Origin: JBAXTE01 sp964653595
Lineage (GTDB): Bacteria > Bacteroidota > Bacteroidia > Bacteroidales > WCHB1-69
Reading direction: 5' to 3'
Length of the DNA: 5,930 nt
NCBI GenBank assembly: GCA_964653595.1
Contig: CAZZHH010000100.1
Span: forward strand, 1 to 5,930
Part shown: positions 1 to 5,876 of the stretch, one piece after another
How positions within the stretch are numbered: position 1 is the stretch's first letter
Layout of the letters: each line of letters begins with the position of its first letter
Program-made: the position numbers and the translations under genes
The notes under the pieces: generated by a model
Databases searched by the model: none
What the model saw: the letters and a program-made list of their open reading frames with translations, nothing else
What the model was told of the DNA's origin: nothing

Positions 1-23
1 AATGCCTACTTTTGTAGAGAGCT

Positions 24-40
24 ATCCCGCTTAGCGGGAT
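24..40. terminator. GC-rich hairpin, possible terminator of an upstream unit
   Basis: ATCCCGC (24-30) and GCGGGAT (34-40) form a perfect 7-bp stem with a 3-nt loop. The following bases are only modestly T-rich on either strand, so intrinsic termination is plausible but not proven. No coding region can be supported in positions 1-43. The hairpin sits just before the attC-like element, where the end of a preceding cassette gene would be expected. Confidence 0.35.
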
Positions 41-43
41 TTA

Positions 44-141
44 GTTCAACAAGCGTTATAGTGCAGTTTGCCAGTTACGGTATTGGTAAAGTGAAAAAGT
101 CTGCAAGGCAAACCGACACCATACCGCCGACCGTTAGTGGC
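44..141 (+). repeat. attC-like imperfect palindrome, left of gene 1
   Basis: The arms at 53-72 and 107-127 are reverse complements at 17 of 20 aligned positions with one 1-nt gap, and the central spacer is 34 nt. The outer edges look like integron core sites. GTTCAAC at 44-50 fits the RYYYAAC consensus exactly. GTTAGTG at 133-139 fits GTTRRRY at 5 of 7 positions. The last 12 bases (130-141) closely match 1420-1431 of the second element, so the two are one family. About 98 bp is within the usual attC size range. The alternative is a non-integron MITE/REP-like intergenic repeat. No integrase gene is visible in the window. Confidence 0.5.
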
Positions 142-248
142 AAGGCGGAAGACGCAGCTCGTAGAAACAGTATTTAGTTGAATTAGGACAAACAATTTAA
201 ATTAGAAACAAATAGTCTGTAAAAGGATAGACATAAAATAAATTTAAA

Positions 249-1286
249 ATGAAAAATTACTTATTAGTTTTGGCCGGTTTGTTTTTTGGGGGAATTAGTA
301 CAAATGCACAACAAAAGTATTATGTGGGTAATATGTATAAAGATAGTTACATATCTGCCTACATAAAAGAAAAAAGCCCGATGAATTATAATTGTCAAAG
401 TGAATTGCGGAATGACGCACTTTACATTAAGAATAATTCAAATGAAGCGGTTGAAGTCGAAATTTCTTACAAATGTGTTGAAATTGACTGTAGTGGCAGT
501 TATTTTGGAGAAAAGATGAGATATAAGACTGTTAAAATGGAAGCTAACGGCGACGAATCCATATCTGGCTATTTACACGAAAGTAGATATAGTGGTTCGT
601 ATTATGTAGAAAGTTTTTCAATTATTAATGTAAAAGGACAGAAAGGAAGTTCAACCTCGAATTCAAATTCAAGTTATGGAACACTTCAAACACAAACGCA
701 ACCTGAAATACCTCAACAAATACAATCACTACCTCAGGGCTTGCACGTTGTAATACTTTACAATTATTTATATGTTTTCCCTGAAGATTTGGGTAATTTT
801 CCGTCTATTCCTAATAATGTCATAACAGCAGTAAACAATAATGTTTCATATGGATACAATGATTGGCGCGTTCCAACAATAGAAGAAATAGCCTTAATGA
901 AAGCGAATAGAGGTAATATATCTAGTTTTGGTACTGGAGAGTATATGACTTACGATGGACAACATTCGGGAATTTTACGTTTAGTTAGAACGGGAAAAAC
1001 TCTTGAATCTTCTAATACAGAAGTTGCAAAAGAAATGAATTTGAATACCAATGCCAATGCTTATATTGACACACCAAAAATTGCTTATGTTGACATACAA
1101 GCAATACTTCAGTTAATGCCAAAAGCCACAGAAACGCAAACTAATTTATCAAAACAAAAGATACAAGACGCAATAAAAATAGTAGGAGATGAAAATAATT
1201 TTTTATATATTTTTAATGTATCATTTTTACTTTTTACGGACGGAATAGATGCTACTCCATTAGTAAAACAAAAACTAGGAATATAG
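249..1286 (+). CDS. Exported mosaic protein: DUF1566-like module plus Skp/OmpH-like C-terminus
   Basis: A 345-aa protein of unknown overall function. Residues 1-20 are a signal peptide (Lys-3, hydrophobic core, predicted cleavage TNA|QQ), so it is exported to at least the periplasm. Residues about 21-130 are beta-rich with Cys-49, Cys-76 and Cys-81, and match no family I recognise. Residues 131-163 are a Ser/Thr/Gln/Pro-rich linker. Residues 164-247 resemble DUF1566/Fib_succ-type modules, with DWRVPTIEEI at 205-214 and a terminal LRLVR. Residues 277-345 resemble both ends of Skp/OmpH periplasmic chaperones (KIAYVD at 277-282, a QKIQDAIK-type helix, FTDGIDATPLVKQKLGI at the C-terminus). The long coiled-coil arm normally between these ends is absent. 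There is no T9SS sorting domain. The ATG at 249 follows an AT-rich leader without a Shine-Dalgarno sequence, which is normal for Bacteroidota. The stop lies 9 bp before the second attC-like element, as in integron cassettes. The reading frame is secure; the Skp assignment is by eye. Confidence 0.88.
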   Translation: MKNYLLVLAGLFFGGISTNAQQKYYVGNMYKDSYISAYIKEKSPMNYNCQSELRNDALYIKNNSNEAVEVEISYKCVEIDCSGSYFGEKMRYKTVKMEANGDESISGYLHESRYSGSYYVESFSIINVKGQKGSSTSNSNSSYGTLQTQTQPEIPQQIQSLPQGLHVVILYNYLYVFPEDLGNFPSIPNNVITAVNNNVSYGYNDWRVPTIEEIALMKANRGNISSFGTGEYMTYDGQHSGILRLVRTGKTLESSNTEVAKEMNLNTNANAYIDTPKIAYVDIQAILQLMPKATETQTNLSKQKIQDAIKIVGDENNFLYIFNVSFLLFTDGIDATPLVKQKLGI

Positions 1287-1295
1287 AAATACCCA

Positions 1296-1431
1296 GCCAC
1301 TAACACGGGTTTTGCGTCAGGCGGGCTGACATGCAAACTTGGAGCTTTGTGCTTCTATTTAAGTTCAGTGCTGGCAGACAGTTTTGTGCTCCGAAACCCA
1401 CCCGAACGCAAAGCCCGAAACCGTTATGGGC
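1296..1431 (+). repeat. attC-like imperfect palindrome, right of gene 1
   Basis: The arms at 1307-1325 and 1397-1416 pair imperfectly (GGGTTTTGCGTCAGGCGGG against the reverse complement GGGCTTTGCGTTCGGGTGGG), and inner complementarity includes GGAGC 1341-1345 with GCTCC 1388-1392. The left edge GCCACTAAC (1296-1304) is the exact reverse complement of the right edge of the first element (133-141). Its complementarity to its own right edge GTTATGGGC (1423-1431) is only 7 of 9. This is the pattern expected when cassettes recombine inside the GTT core: each site's right end belongs to the next cassette. At 136 bp it is VCR-like in size. Core consensus match is imperfect (5 of 7), so a mobile palindromic repeat remains possible. 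Confidence 0.5.
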
Positions 1432-1485
1432 AAGTTAAGAAAACAGCACAGCCGAATGAAAAGAACAATAGAAACTTCAACTTTT

Positions 1486-1525
1486 AATACATCTTGACAG
1501 TTTATTGACTGACAAGATATATTAA
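1486..1525 (+). promoter_or_regulatory. Candidate promoter overlapped by an inverted repeat, upstream of gene 2
   Basis: TTGACA (1494-1499) and TATATT (1518-1523) are separated by 18 nt, a near-consensus sigma-70 layout. The same bases also partly fit the Bacteroidota pattern: TTG, 21 nt, then TATATTAA against TAnnTTTG. The inverted repeat 1486-1500/1509-1523 (13 pairs in 15, 8-nt loop) places one arm over each promoter box, so it could be an operator or a leader hairpin. It is followed by A9 at 1524-1532, so it is not a forward-strand intrinsic terminator. A start near 1531 would give an untranslated leader of about 80 nt. The remainder of 1432-1610 shows nothing else I can name. Confidence 0.4.
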
Positions 1526-1610
1526 AAAAAAAGGAGACCCAAACCCATAATGAAAAACAGGGGGCGTATCCGAAAAGCCAAACGAGTAGGAAAACAAAAA
1601 ATCAAAAAAG

Positions 1611-1926
1611 ATGAAAAAAATATTACTTATTACAATAATTCTAATTTCGGCAACTTTTGCAAAGGCACAAAATATAATTGATCAGGGAACTTGTGGAACA
1701 AGTTTAACTTGGATATTAACTGATGATGGGAGATTGACCATTGACGGCAGTGGTAGTATGACAAATTATACGACAACTAGTAATCCGCCTTGGAATTCTT
1801 ATTTGTCGCAAATTACCAGTCTGCAAATCGGGAGTTCTGTTACTTATATCAGTAATTATGCTTTTTATGGTTGTACAGGTATTCCTGAGATAACGATACC
1901 GAGTGCTACAACCGGAATAGGAATAA
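1611..1926 (+). CDS. BspA-like T9SS surface protein, N-terminal part (cut by assembly gap)
   Basis: This is the 5' end of gene 2. Residues 1-19 are a signal peptide (MKK start, Ile/Leu-rich core, AKA|QN cleavage). The mature start, with a GTCGTSLTW...GRLTIDGSGSM motif and then PPWNSYLSQITSLQIG, is the usual entry module of Bacteroidota BspA-type proteins. The first leucine-rich repeat (YAFYGC at 1857 onward) follows. Real coding sequence stops at 1926, the first base of codon 106, where a run of N begins. Reading on through the N to an apparent stop near 2048 is meaningless, because the nominal gap length of 100 shifts the frame. The remainder of the protein is encoded from 2027 to 5863. The ATG at 1611 is chosen because it begins a clean signal peptide. 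Confidence 0.85.
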
Positions 1927-2081
1927 NNNNNNNNNNNNNNNNNNNNNNNNNNNNNNNNNNNNNNNNNNNNNNNNNNNNNNNNNNNNNNNNNNNNNNNNNN
2001 NNNNNNNNNNNNNNNNNNNNNNNNNNTGTACAGGTATTCCTGAGATAACGATACCGAGTGCTACAACCGGAATAGGAATAA
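1872..2081 (+). repeat. Identical 55-bp sequence on both sides of the gap
   Basis: Positions 1872-1926 and 2027-2081 are identical over all 55 bases and directly abut the two edges of the N run. Fifty-five is a standard de Bruijn k-mer size, so this looks like two contigs that share their terminal k-mer and were scaffolded instead of merged. It lies within a leucine-rich-repeat unit (CTGIPEITIPSATTGIGI). Confidence 0.9.
1927..2026. other. Assembly gap, 100 N (length arbitrary)
   Basis: Exactly 100 undetermined bases, the usual placeholder for a gap of unknown length. The frame upstream (from 1611) and downstream (codon starts at 2027, 2084 and 2147) agree only if the true gap length is 2 modulo 3. 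An overlap of 55 (gap of -55) satisfies this, and so would that overlap plus whole 69-bp or 456-bp repeat units. Confidence 0.97.
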
Positions 2082-5000
2082 GTGCATTTCAAGGCTGTAG
2101 CTCACTACATAAGCTTACCATTTCAGATGCAAGTTCCAGTTTAAGCATGTATGTTAACAAAAGTACCACCACATACGGAAGTTTTTATAATTGTCCCATT
2201 GATACTGTTTATTATGGAAGAAATATTACACAAAGTAGTTCAACAGGTTCATTTACCTCGGTTTCTACTTTGTTTGGTACTGCCGTAAAGAGCTTAACTT
2301 TTGGAAATAGTGTTACAAACGTTGCTCAATATGCTTTCTATGGCTGTACTCAATTAACGCCATTTTCATTACCAAGCGCTGTTACAACTATTAACGATTA
2401 TGCTTTTTACGGATGTTCCGGTATCCCTGAATTAGTACTACCAAGTGCTGTAACGACAATTGACGATTACGCTTTTTACGGATGTTCTGGTATCCCTGAA
2501 TTAACGATACCTGGTTCGGTAACAGCAATTGGAATAAGTGCATTTCAAGGCTGTAGCTCACTACATAAGCTTACCATTTCAGATGCAAGTTCCAGTTTAA
2601 GCATGTATGTTAACAAAAGTACCACCACATACGGAAGTTTTTATAATTGTCCCATTGATACTGTTTATTATGGAAGAAATATTACACAAAGTAGTTCAAC
2701 AGGTTCATTTACCTCGGTTTCTACTTTGTTTGGTACTGCCGTAAAGAGCTTAACTTTTGGGAACAACGTTACAAACATAGCACAATACGCATTTTATGGT
2801 TGTACCGGAATGGAAATAATTTATACAGGTGCTTCAAACCCTCCGGCAATTTCTTCTAATGCTTTTACAAATGTTCCTTCTGTAACTCCTGTATTTGTTC
2901 CTTGTGGCTATTTAAACCTATATCAAAACTCAACTGCTTGGACAAACCTTTTTTCGAATATTTCTGTCGAAACCCCAACTTTTAACCACATCCTGATAGT
3001 TGTAAGTAATGATAATCAATTTGGTTTTGTCGAAATTACCACTCAACCCAGTTGTAACGACAACCATGCGGTTTTTTCGGCAACTCCAAACACAGATTAT
3101 TGCTTTATCCAATGGAACGATGGAAATACTGCGAATCCTAGAACAGTCACAGTAAATGCAGACATTACCTATACCGCCATTTTTGAACACGTTCCGGTAA
3201 TTACAGTTTTAGTAAATGATGTATCGTATGGAACTGTTGCTGTTAACCAAATTCCGACCTGCAGCAATCATCAGGGAATAATATCCGCAACTCCAGACAC
3301 AGATTATTGCTTTATCCAATGGGACGATGGAAATACCGAGAATCCAAGAACGGTTAATGTAAATGCAGATACTACCTATACCGCCATTTTTGAGCACGTT
3401 CCGGTAATCACAGTTTTAGCAAATGATGTATCGTTTGGAAGTGTTGCTGTTACGCAAAATCCGACTTGCAGCAATCATCAGGGAATAATATCCGCAGCTC
3501 CAAACACAAATTATTGCTTTATTCAATGGAACGATGGAAGTGTTATTAATCCAAGAACGGTTACTGTAAATTCAGATGTCACTTATACCGCGATTTTCGA
3601 TTCATTAGCAGGCTCATCAATAAATCCATACTTAATCACAACTGCGGCGGAACTTGCACAATTGGCAACATGGGTAAACAATGGTACTGCCCCTTACTCC
3701 AATGCTGGAGTGTATTACAAACTTGCCAACAACATAAACCTTTCGGGTTATCAAACAGGAGTCGGTTGGACACCCATTGGAACACCAACCAACCAGTTCA
3801 AAGGAAACTTTGATGGTAATGGTAAAATAATAACTGGCTTAAAAATATACGCAAACAATTTAATTCAAAATACCAATCTTAAATACGTGGGTTTATTTGG
3901 TTGCTCTAACGGATCTATAAATAATGTTAGCATTAATTATATGGATATTTATTTACGTGACGAAGGTGGTGTATATGCTGGTGGAATTGTGGCATATAAT
4001 TATTTAAACGGTACCGTGTCAAACTGCAATTCTTCAGGGTTGATACAATGTCTATGTGTTAATGGTTCTGGTTCAGGACAATCTTGTGTAGGTGGCATAG
4101 CAGGTGTTTCTGAAGATGCAATTTCAAACAGCTATTCTTCAGCTACTGTTAAAGGTGCTTCAGGTTATTATAATATGTATAGTTCTGAGTGCCCCTCTTA
4201 TGCAGGCGGTATAGTGGGATATATGTGGCAAAACGCAACTGTGTCAAACTGCTATTATTCGGCGAATGTAATGAGCGAAAGCCCTTCTTTTTCTACTTAT
4301 GCAGGCGGTATAGCGGGATGGATAGGGCAAAACACATCTGTGACAAACTGCTATTCTCAAGGTCAGGTTAATAGTACAAATTCTTCTTCTTCCACTACGA
4401 TATATGCTCGCGCAGGTGGCGTTGCAGGGATAGTTGATAACGGCACTGTGTCAAACTGCTATTCTACAAGCACCATTAGCAGCAATAGTACTTATTCGAT
4501 TTCTTTGGCAGGTGGAATAGCAGGTCAAGGTGTCGGTACTATATCCAACTGTGTGGCATTAAATCCTGGTTTAACCTGCTCCAGTACTTATTTTGGGCGA
4601 GTAACAGGATATAACGCCGGCACACTTCTAAACAATTTTGGCTTTTCACAAATGTTAAATCCTTCGGGGGATACATTATGGAACAACATTGGGGCAACAA
4701 ACCTGGATGGAGAGAGCTTGAATAAAGCACAAATAAATACTGACGACACACTTAGTAACCTCTTTACATCAGCAGATGGCTGGACAACCCAAAACGGACA
4801 ACTGCCTGGTTTGTTTGGGAATACCGTTAATATGCCAGTGCATTTACAGATAGTTTCCCCTTTAATTACAACTTCTAATTTGCCAAATGGCGAAACAGGT
4901 ATCCCATACAGTCAAACTCTTACCGCTACGGGCGATAACCCAATAACATGGGACATTGAAAGCGGCAATTTGCCTAACGGTTTAAGCCTTTCATCAGGTG

Positions 5001-5863
5001 GAGTAATTTCAGGAACACCAACATTGGCTGGAACATTTAATTTCACCGTAAAGGCAACAAATGACGAGGGGGATGATACCAAGAGTTTGTCTATAACGAT
5101 ATTATCTCTGCCTGATATCACAACAAGCAACCTACCAAACGGCGAAACTGGTATTTCATACAGTCAAACGCTTACCGCTACAGGAGAAAACCCAATAACA
5201 TGGAGTATAGAAACTGGCAACTTGCCCGACGGTTTAAGTCTTTCTACAGACGGAGTAATTTCAGGCATACCAACAGCGTCAGGAAATTTTGATTTTACCG
5301 TAAAGGCAACCAACAGTGTTGGTAACGATACAAAGAGTTTATCAATAACAATATTGACAGCCCCCGAAATCACAACTGAAAGCCTGCCAAATGGCATGGA
5401 AGAAATTACATACAATCAGATTCTTTCTGCTACAGGTAGCTCCCCAATAATATGGAGTATAGAAAGTGGCAGCTTGCCCAATGGATTAAGCCTCTCAACA
5501 GACGGAGTAATTTCAGGCACACCAACATTGGCTGGTACTTTTAATTTTACTGTAAAGGCAACAAATAGTGCTGGTAACGATACAAAAGATTTAAGTATAT
5601 TTATAGATTTTGGATCTGGTATTAACACAATAGAATCCACGACAATAAACATTTACCCGAATCCTGTTAATGACTTTTTCTTTGTGGATGCCGAAAATAA
5701 TACAACAATTAAACTTTACAACATGCTCGGCAAGGAAGTTCTATCTCAATACATCAACGGAAAAACTGAAATAGACATAAGTCATTTACCGAGTGGGATT
5801 TACAATGTTCGGGTTATTTCAAAAGAGGGAGTTATTGGAAATGGAAAAGTGGTAAAACAATGA
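2027..5863 (+). CDS. BspA-like T9SS modular surface protein, main part (5' end in gap)
   Basis: This continues the protein begun at 1611. The frame is open from the first base after the gap, and the ATG at 2147 is an internal Met inside a repeat, not a start. Module order: BspA/LRR_5 repeats with AFYGC and SAFQGC motifs (2027 to about 2810) and the typical closing segment ending FVPCGYLNLYQ...WTNLF; three InlB-like repeats (2987-3601); a GLUG region with six GG(I/V)xG...SNC motifs (3620 to about 4640); three He_PIG Ig-like repeats of exactly 84 residues (4859-5614); and a T9SS type A sorting domain (5639-5863). Such proteins cross the outer membrane through T9SS and are anchored to the surface or released after the sorting domain is removed; adhesion is the usual inferred role. 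No catalytic domain is visible. Merging at the 55-bp overlap gives 1365 aa in total. The stop TGA is at 5861-5863. Confidence 0.9.
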   Translation, partial: CTGIPEITIPSATTGIGISAFQGCSSLHKLTISDASSSLSMYVNKSTTTYGSFYNCPIDTVYYGRNITQSSSTGSFTSVSTLFGTAVKSLTFGNSVTNVAQYAFYGCTQLTPFSLPSAVTTINDYAFYGCSGIPELVLPSAVTTIDDYAFYGCSGIPELTIPGSVTAIGISAFQGCSSLHKLTISDASSSLSMYVNKSTTTYGSFYNCPIDTVYYGRNITQSSSTGSFTSVSTLFGTAVKSLTFGNNVTNIAQYAFYGCTGMEIIYTGASNPPAISSNAFTNVPSVTPVFVPCGYLNLYQNSTAWTNLFSNISVETPTFNHILIVVSNDNQFGFVEITTQPSCNDNHAVFSATPNTDYCFIQWNDGNTANPRTVTVNADITYTAIFEHVPVITVLVNDVSYGTVAVNQIPTCSNHQGIISATPDTDYCFIQWDDGNTENPRTVNVNADTTYTAIFEHVPVITVLANDVSFGSVAVTQNPTCSNHQGIISAAPNTNYCFIQWNDGSVINPRTVTVNSDVTYTAIFDSLAGSSINPYLITTAAELAQLATWVNNGTAPYSNAGVYYKLANNINLSGYQTGVGWTPIGTPTNQFKGNFDGNGKIITGLKIYANNLIQNTNLKYVGLFGCSNGSINNVSINYMDIYLRDEGGVYAGGIVAYNYLNGTVSNCNSSGLIQCLCVNGSGSGQSCVGGIAGVSEDAISNSYSSATVKGASGYYNMYSSECPSYAGGIVGYMWQNATVSNCYYSANVMSESPSFSTYAGGIAGWIGQNTSVTNCYSQGQVNSTNSSSSTTIYARAGGVAGIVDNGTVSNCYSTSTISSNSTYSISLAGGIAGQGVGTISNCVALNPGLTCSSTYFGRVTGYNAGTLLNNFGFSQMLNPSGDTLWNNIGATNLDGESLNKAQINTDDTLSNLFTSADGWTTQNGQLPGLFGNTVNMPVHLQIVSPLITTSNLPNGETGIPYSQTLTATGDNPITWDIESGNLPNGLSLSSGGVISGTPTLAGTFNFTVKATNDEGDDTKSLSITILSLPDITTSNLPNGETGISYSQTLTATGENPITWSIETGNLPDGLSLSTDGVISGIPTASGNFDFTVKATNSVGNDTKSLSITILTAPEITTESLPNGMEEITYNQILSATGSSPIIWSIESGSLPNGLSLSTDGVISGTPTLAGTFNFTVKATNSAGNDTKDLSIFIDFGSGINTIESTTINIYPNPVNDFFFVDAENNTTIKLYNMLGKEVLSQYINGKTEIDISHLPSGIYNVRVISKEGVIGNGKVVKQ
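2075..2760 (+). repeat. 230-bp perfect direct repeat (2075-2304 and 2531-2760)
   Basis: The two copies read identical over 230 bases and sit 456 bp (152 codons) apart, so the frame is kept. The first difference is at 2305/2761. The copies encode SAFQGCSSLHKL...MYVNKS...YNCPIDTVYYGRNI... through KSLTFG. Identity that includes third codon positions points to recent duplication or gene conversion. Confidence 0.92.
2330..2605 (+). repeat. Four 69-bp (23-aa) leucine-rich-repeat units
   Basis: Units begin at 2330, 2399, 2468 and 2537, each one 69 bp after the last. Their openings are YAFYGC, YAFYGC, YAFYGC and SAFQGC, followed by consensus-like xxIPELxLPSAVTTI segments. The same 69-bp register is seen before the gap, from 1857 to 1926. 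This is the LRR_5 (BspA) repeat. Confidence 0.85.
2987..3601 (+). repeat. Three tandem InlB-like domains
   Basis: Units start at 2987, 3188 and 3395 (67 and 69 residues apart). Each has an opening beta strand, P(S/T)C, ATP- or AAP-type text, YCFIQW(N/D)DG, NPRTV and (T)YTAIF, which is typical of divergent InlB B-repeat domains of bacterial surface proteins. The second and third units are especially similar in DNA. Every unit keeps two cysteines. Confidence 0.8.
3620..4640 (+). repeat. GLUG-motif region, probable beta-helix
   Basis: The region opens with INPYLITTAAELAQLA, followed by a WTPIGTPTNQFKGNFDGNG segment, both usual just before GLUG repeats. At least six motifs of the form GG(I/V)(A/V)G...(V/I)(S/T)NCY follow at irregular 35-50 residue spacing, rich in Ser, Asn, Tyr and Gly. 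Confidence 0.8.
4859..5614 (+). repeat. Three 84-aa putative Ig (He_PIG) repeats
   Basis: Unit starts at 4859, 5111 and 5363 are exactly 252 bp apart. Each unit reads ITT(S/E)(N/S)LPNG, Y(S/N)Q, LSATG-like text, PI(T/I)W, (S/T)G(N/S)LP(N/D)GLSLS, GVISG(T/I)PT, FTVKATN and a closing DLSI or SLSI strand, typical of the putative Ig domain found in many surface proteins. Confidence 0.88.
5639..5863 (+). other. T9SS type A C-terminal sorting domain
   Basis: The last ~75 residues of gene 2 carry the three hallmark blocks: INIYPNPVND (from 5645), IKLYNMLGKEV, and IDISHLPSGIYNVRV ending in KVVKQ. In the known system this domain directs passage through the T9SS outer-membrane channel and is cleaved by the PorU sortase. 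Confidence 0.93.
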
Positions 5864-5876
5864 TGGATGAAAGATA

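Noticed and set aside
177..205. Possible Bacteroidota promoter before gene 1 (GTTG at 177-180, TAAATTAG at 198-205)
   Set aside because: The -7-like box fits 7 of 8 positions, but the 17-nt spacer is shorter than the usual 19-21 and such AT-rich matches arise easily by chance.
1109..1336. Reverse-strand ORFs, including this one and those inside the He_PIG and InlB-like repeats
   Set aside because: They are antisense shadows of the genes. The three near 4912-5652 recur only because the sense strand is repetitive, and none has a recognisable domain.
1486..1532. Intrinsic terminator of gene 1
   Set aside because: The hairpin is followed by A9, not a T tract, on the + strand, and lies about 200 bp past the gene 1 stop, beyond the attC-like element.
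1550..1681. A 43-codon ORF (MKNRGRIRKAKR...) overlapping the start of gene 2 in another frame, with AAGGAG at 1531-1536
   Set aside because: The spacing from AAGGAG to the ATG is long, Bacteroidota rarely rely on Shine-Dalgarno sequences, the ORF is very short, and its second half merely reads the gene 2 signal-peptide region out of frame. A leader peptide cannot be excluded but is not supported.
1927..2048. Continuation of the 1611 reading frame through the N run to a stop near 2048
   Set aside because: The 100-N length is a placeholder. The sequence after the gap is clearly repeat-coding in a different frame relative to that nominal length.
2147..2149. ATG as the start of an independent second gene
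   Set aside because: It is an internal Met within a repeat (the same Met recurs at 2603 in the second copy), has no signal peptide after it, and the frame is open upstream to the gap edge at 2027.
1872..2760. CRISPR array
   Set aside because: Repeats are 69-bp coding units without unique spacers and lie in frame within a protein gene.
4189..4371. A 60-codon forward ORF inside the GLUG region
   Set aside because: It is an alternative-frame reading of the repeats, with its internal similarity copied from the GLUG motifs.
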